Of a DNA stretch of 11,852 nucleotides, positions 11,472-11,852 are shown piece after piece. The stretch is from Actinomycetes bacterium (lineage in GTDB: Bacteria > Actinomycetota > Acidimicrobiia > Acidimicrobiales > Microtrichaceae). The stretch covers positions 1 through 11,852 of the forward strand of contig JAEZAI010000568.1 in assembly GCA_023427825.1 (NCBI GenBank). The letters are read 5' to 3'. The number at the start of each line of letters is the position of its first letter. The stretch's first letter is position 1. The position numbers and the translations under genes were made by a program. The notes beneath the pieces are model-generated. The model had not been told where the DNA came from and ran no database searches. It saw only the letters and a list, made by a program, of their open reading frames with translations.

Positions 11472-11852
11472 CGTCGATCGAAACCGACTACCTCGTCGTC
11501 GGTGCGGGTGCCTCCGCGCTCGCCTTCACCGATGCGTTGATCAGCCAGTCCGACGTCGACGTGGTCATCGTCGAACGCCGCTCGCAGCCCGGCGGTCATT
11601 GGAACGACGCGTACCCGTTCGTCCGCCTCCACCAGCCCTCGGCGAGCTACGGCGTGAGCTCGCGAACGTTGGGCGCCGATGCGATCGACCGGACCGGTCC
11701 GAACGCCGGCTTCTACGAACGGGCAAGCGGTACCGAGATCTGTGCGTACTTCGCCGAGGTGCTCGACCACGACCTGATCGGTTCGGGTCGTGTCCGCTTC
11801 TTTCCGATGTGCGACTACGTCGGCGACTGGGCCGACACGCACGCGTTCGAAT
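11468..11852 (+). CDS. FAD/NAD(P)-dependent oxidoreductase, 5' part
   Basis: This is the N-terminal 128 codons of a flavoprotein that continues beyond the window. Near the N-terminus is a Rossmann dinucleotide-binding motif, YLVVGAGASALAFTDAL (8-24), with G12, G14 and A17 in the GxGxxA pattern. The second strand is VDVVIVERRSQPGGHWND (30-47), where E37 would bind the ribose and PGGHW the FAD. FVRLHQPSASYGVSSRTLG (51-69) is characteristic of monooxygenase-like flavoproteins of actinobacteria. The GTG start at 11468 overlaps the OsmC stop (GTGA), so translation is coupled to that gene, or reinitiates there. Substrate and exact subfamily cannot be judged from this part. Confidence 0.88.
   Translation, partial: MTSIETDYLVVGAGASALAFTDALISQSDVDVVIVERRSQPGGHWNDAYPFVRLHQPSASYGVSSRTLGADAIDRTGPNAGFYERASGTEICAYFAEVLDHDLIGSGRVRFFPMCDYVGDWADTHAFE

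Noticed and set aside
11165..11842. Minus-strand 225-codon frame at the right edge
   Set aside because: It is antisense to the OsmC and FAD oxidoreductase genes, both of which show clear family motifs.
1..11852. CRISPR arrays, tRNA and rRNA genes
   Set aside because: No regularly spaced repeats and no recognisable tRNA or rRNA signatures were seen by reading the sequence.

Overview
The window is high-GC DNA with actinobacterial character: strong GC3 bias, frequent GTG starts, a soluble Hanks-type kinase, a DUF4242-OsmC pair and an MbcA/ParS/Xre-type antitoxin. A high-GC Actinomycetota such as Acidimicrobiia or a relative fits, but the sequence alone does not fix the lineage. Most of it looks like an accessory island with toxins, transposon debris, broken genes and putative defence genes. 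Ordinary chromosomal metabolism begins near 10.7 kb.

Left part (1-3.9 kb): the C-terminal tip of an RHS polymorphic toxin (98-1507), with an HNH/EndoVII-like toxin domain, is followed 9 bp later by its likely SMI1/KNR4 immunity gene (1517-2128). Next is the 3' end of a minus-strand regulator-like gene. It is split by a complete IS3-family element (about 2200-3442, imperfect 26-bp terminal inverted repeats, possible GGG target duplication), and its 5' side is replaced by the left end of a second, degenerate IS3-type element.

Middle (3.9-7.1 kb): a RecB-like PD-(D/E)xK nuclease-fold protein with an inserted winged helix (+ strand) converges, with an 8-bp overlap, on a two-gene minus-strand operon. 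That operon runs from a soluble Ser/Thr kinase to a 456-aa protein that reads as a TIM barrel. The barrel protein ends in a CxCxxC...H signature resembling the zinc site of tRNA-guanine transglycosylases, and begins with an acidic tail rich in Thr/Ser. This kinase plus TGT-like barrel is the best candidate here for an undescribed system, possibly defence. The functional proposal is inference.

Right-middle (7.1-10.5 kb): small genes of mobile or regulatory type. They are a frameshifted excisionase-type HTH gene behind a perfect 13-bp-arm palindrome, a minus-strand unknown gene, a plus-strand unknown gene with a consensus -35 and probably a leaderless start, a small HTH protein, and a minus-strand pair of an unknown frameshifted gene followed by an MbcA/ParS/Xre-type antitoxin. 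No RES toxin is visible beside the antitoxin.

Right edge (10.7-11.85 kb): a plus-strand operon of a DUF4242 protein, an OsmC-family protein (readable only across two compensating 1-nt frameshifts) and the first 128 codons of an FAD-dependent oxidoreductase that runs off the window. Several frameshifts in homopolymers or short repeats (10236-10239, 11070-11075, 11244-11245, about 7450-7455) mean sequencing error must be weighed against real decay. No rRNA, tRNA, CRISPR array or integrase was recognised.
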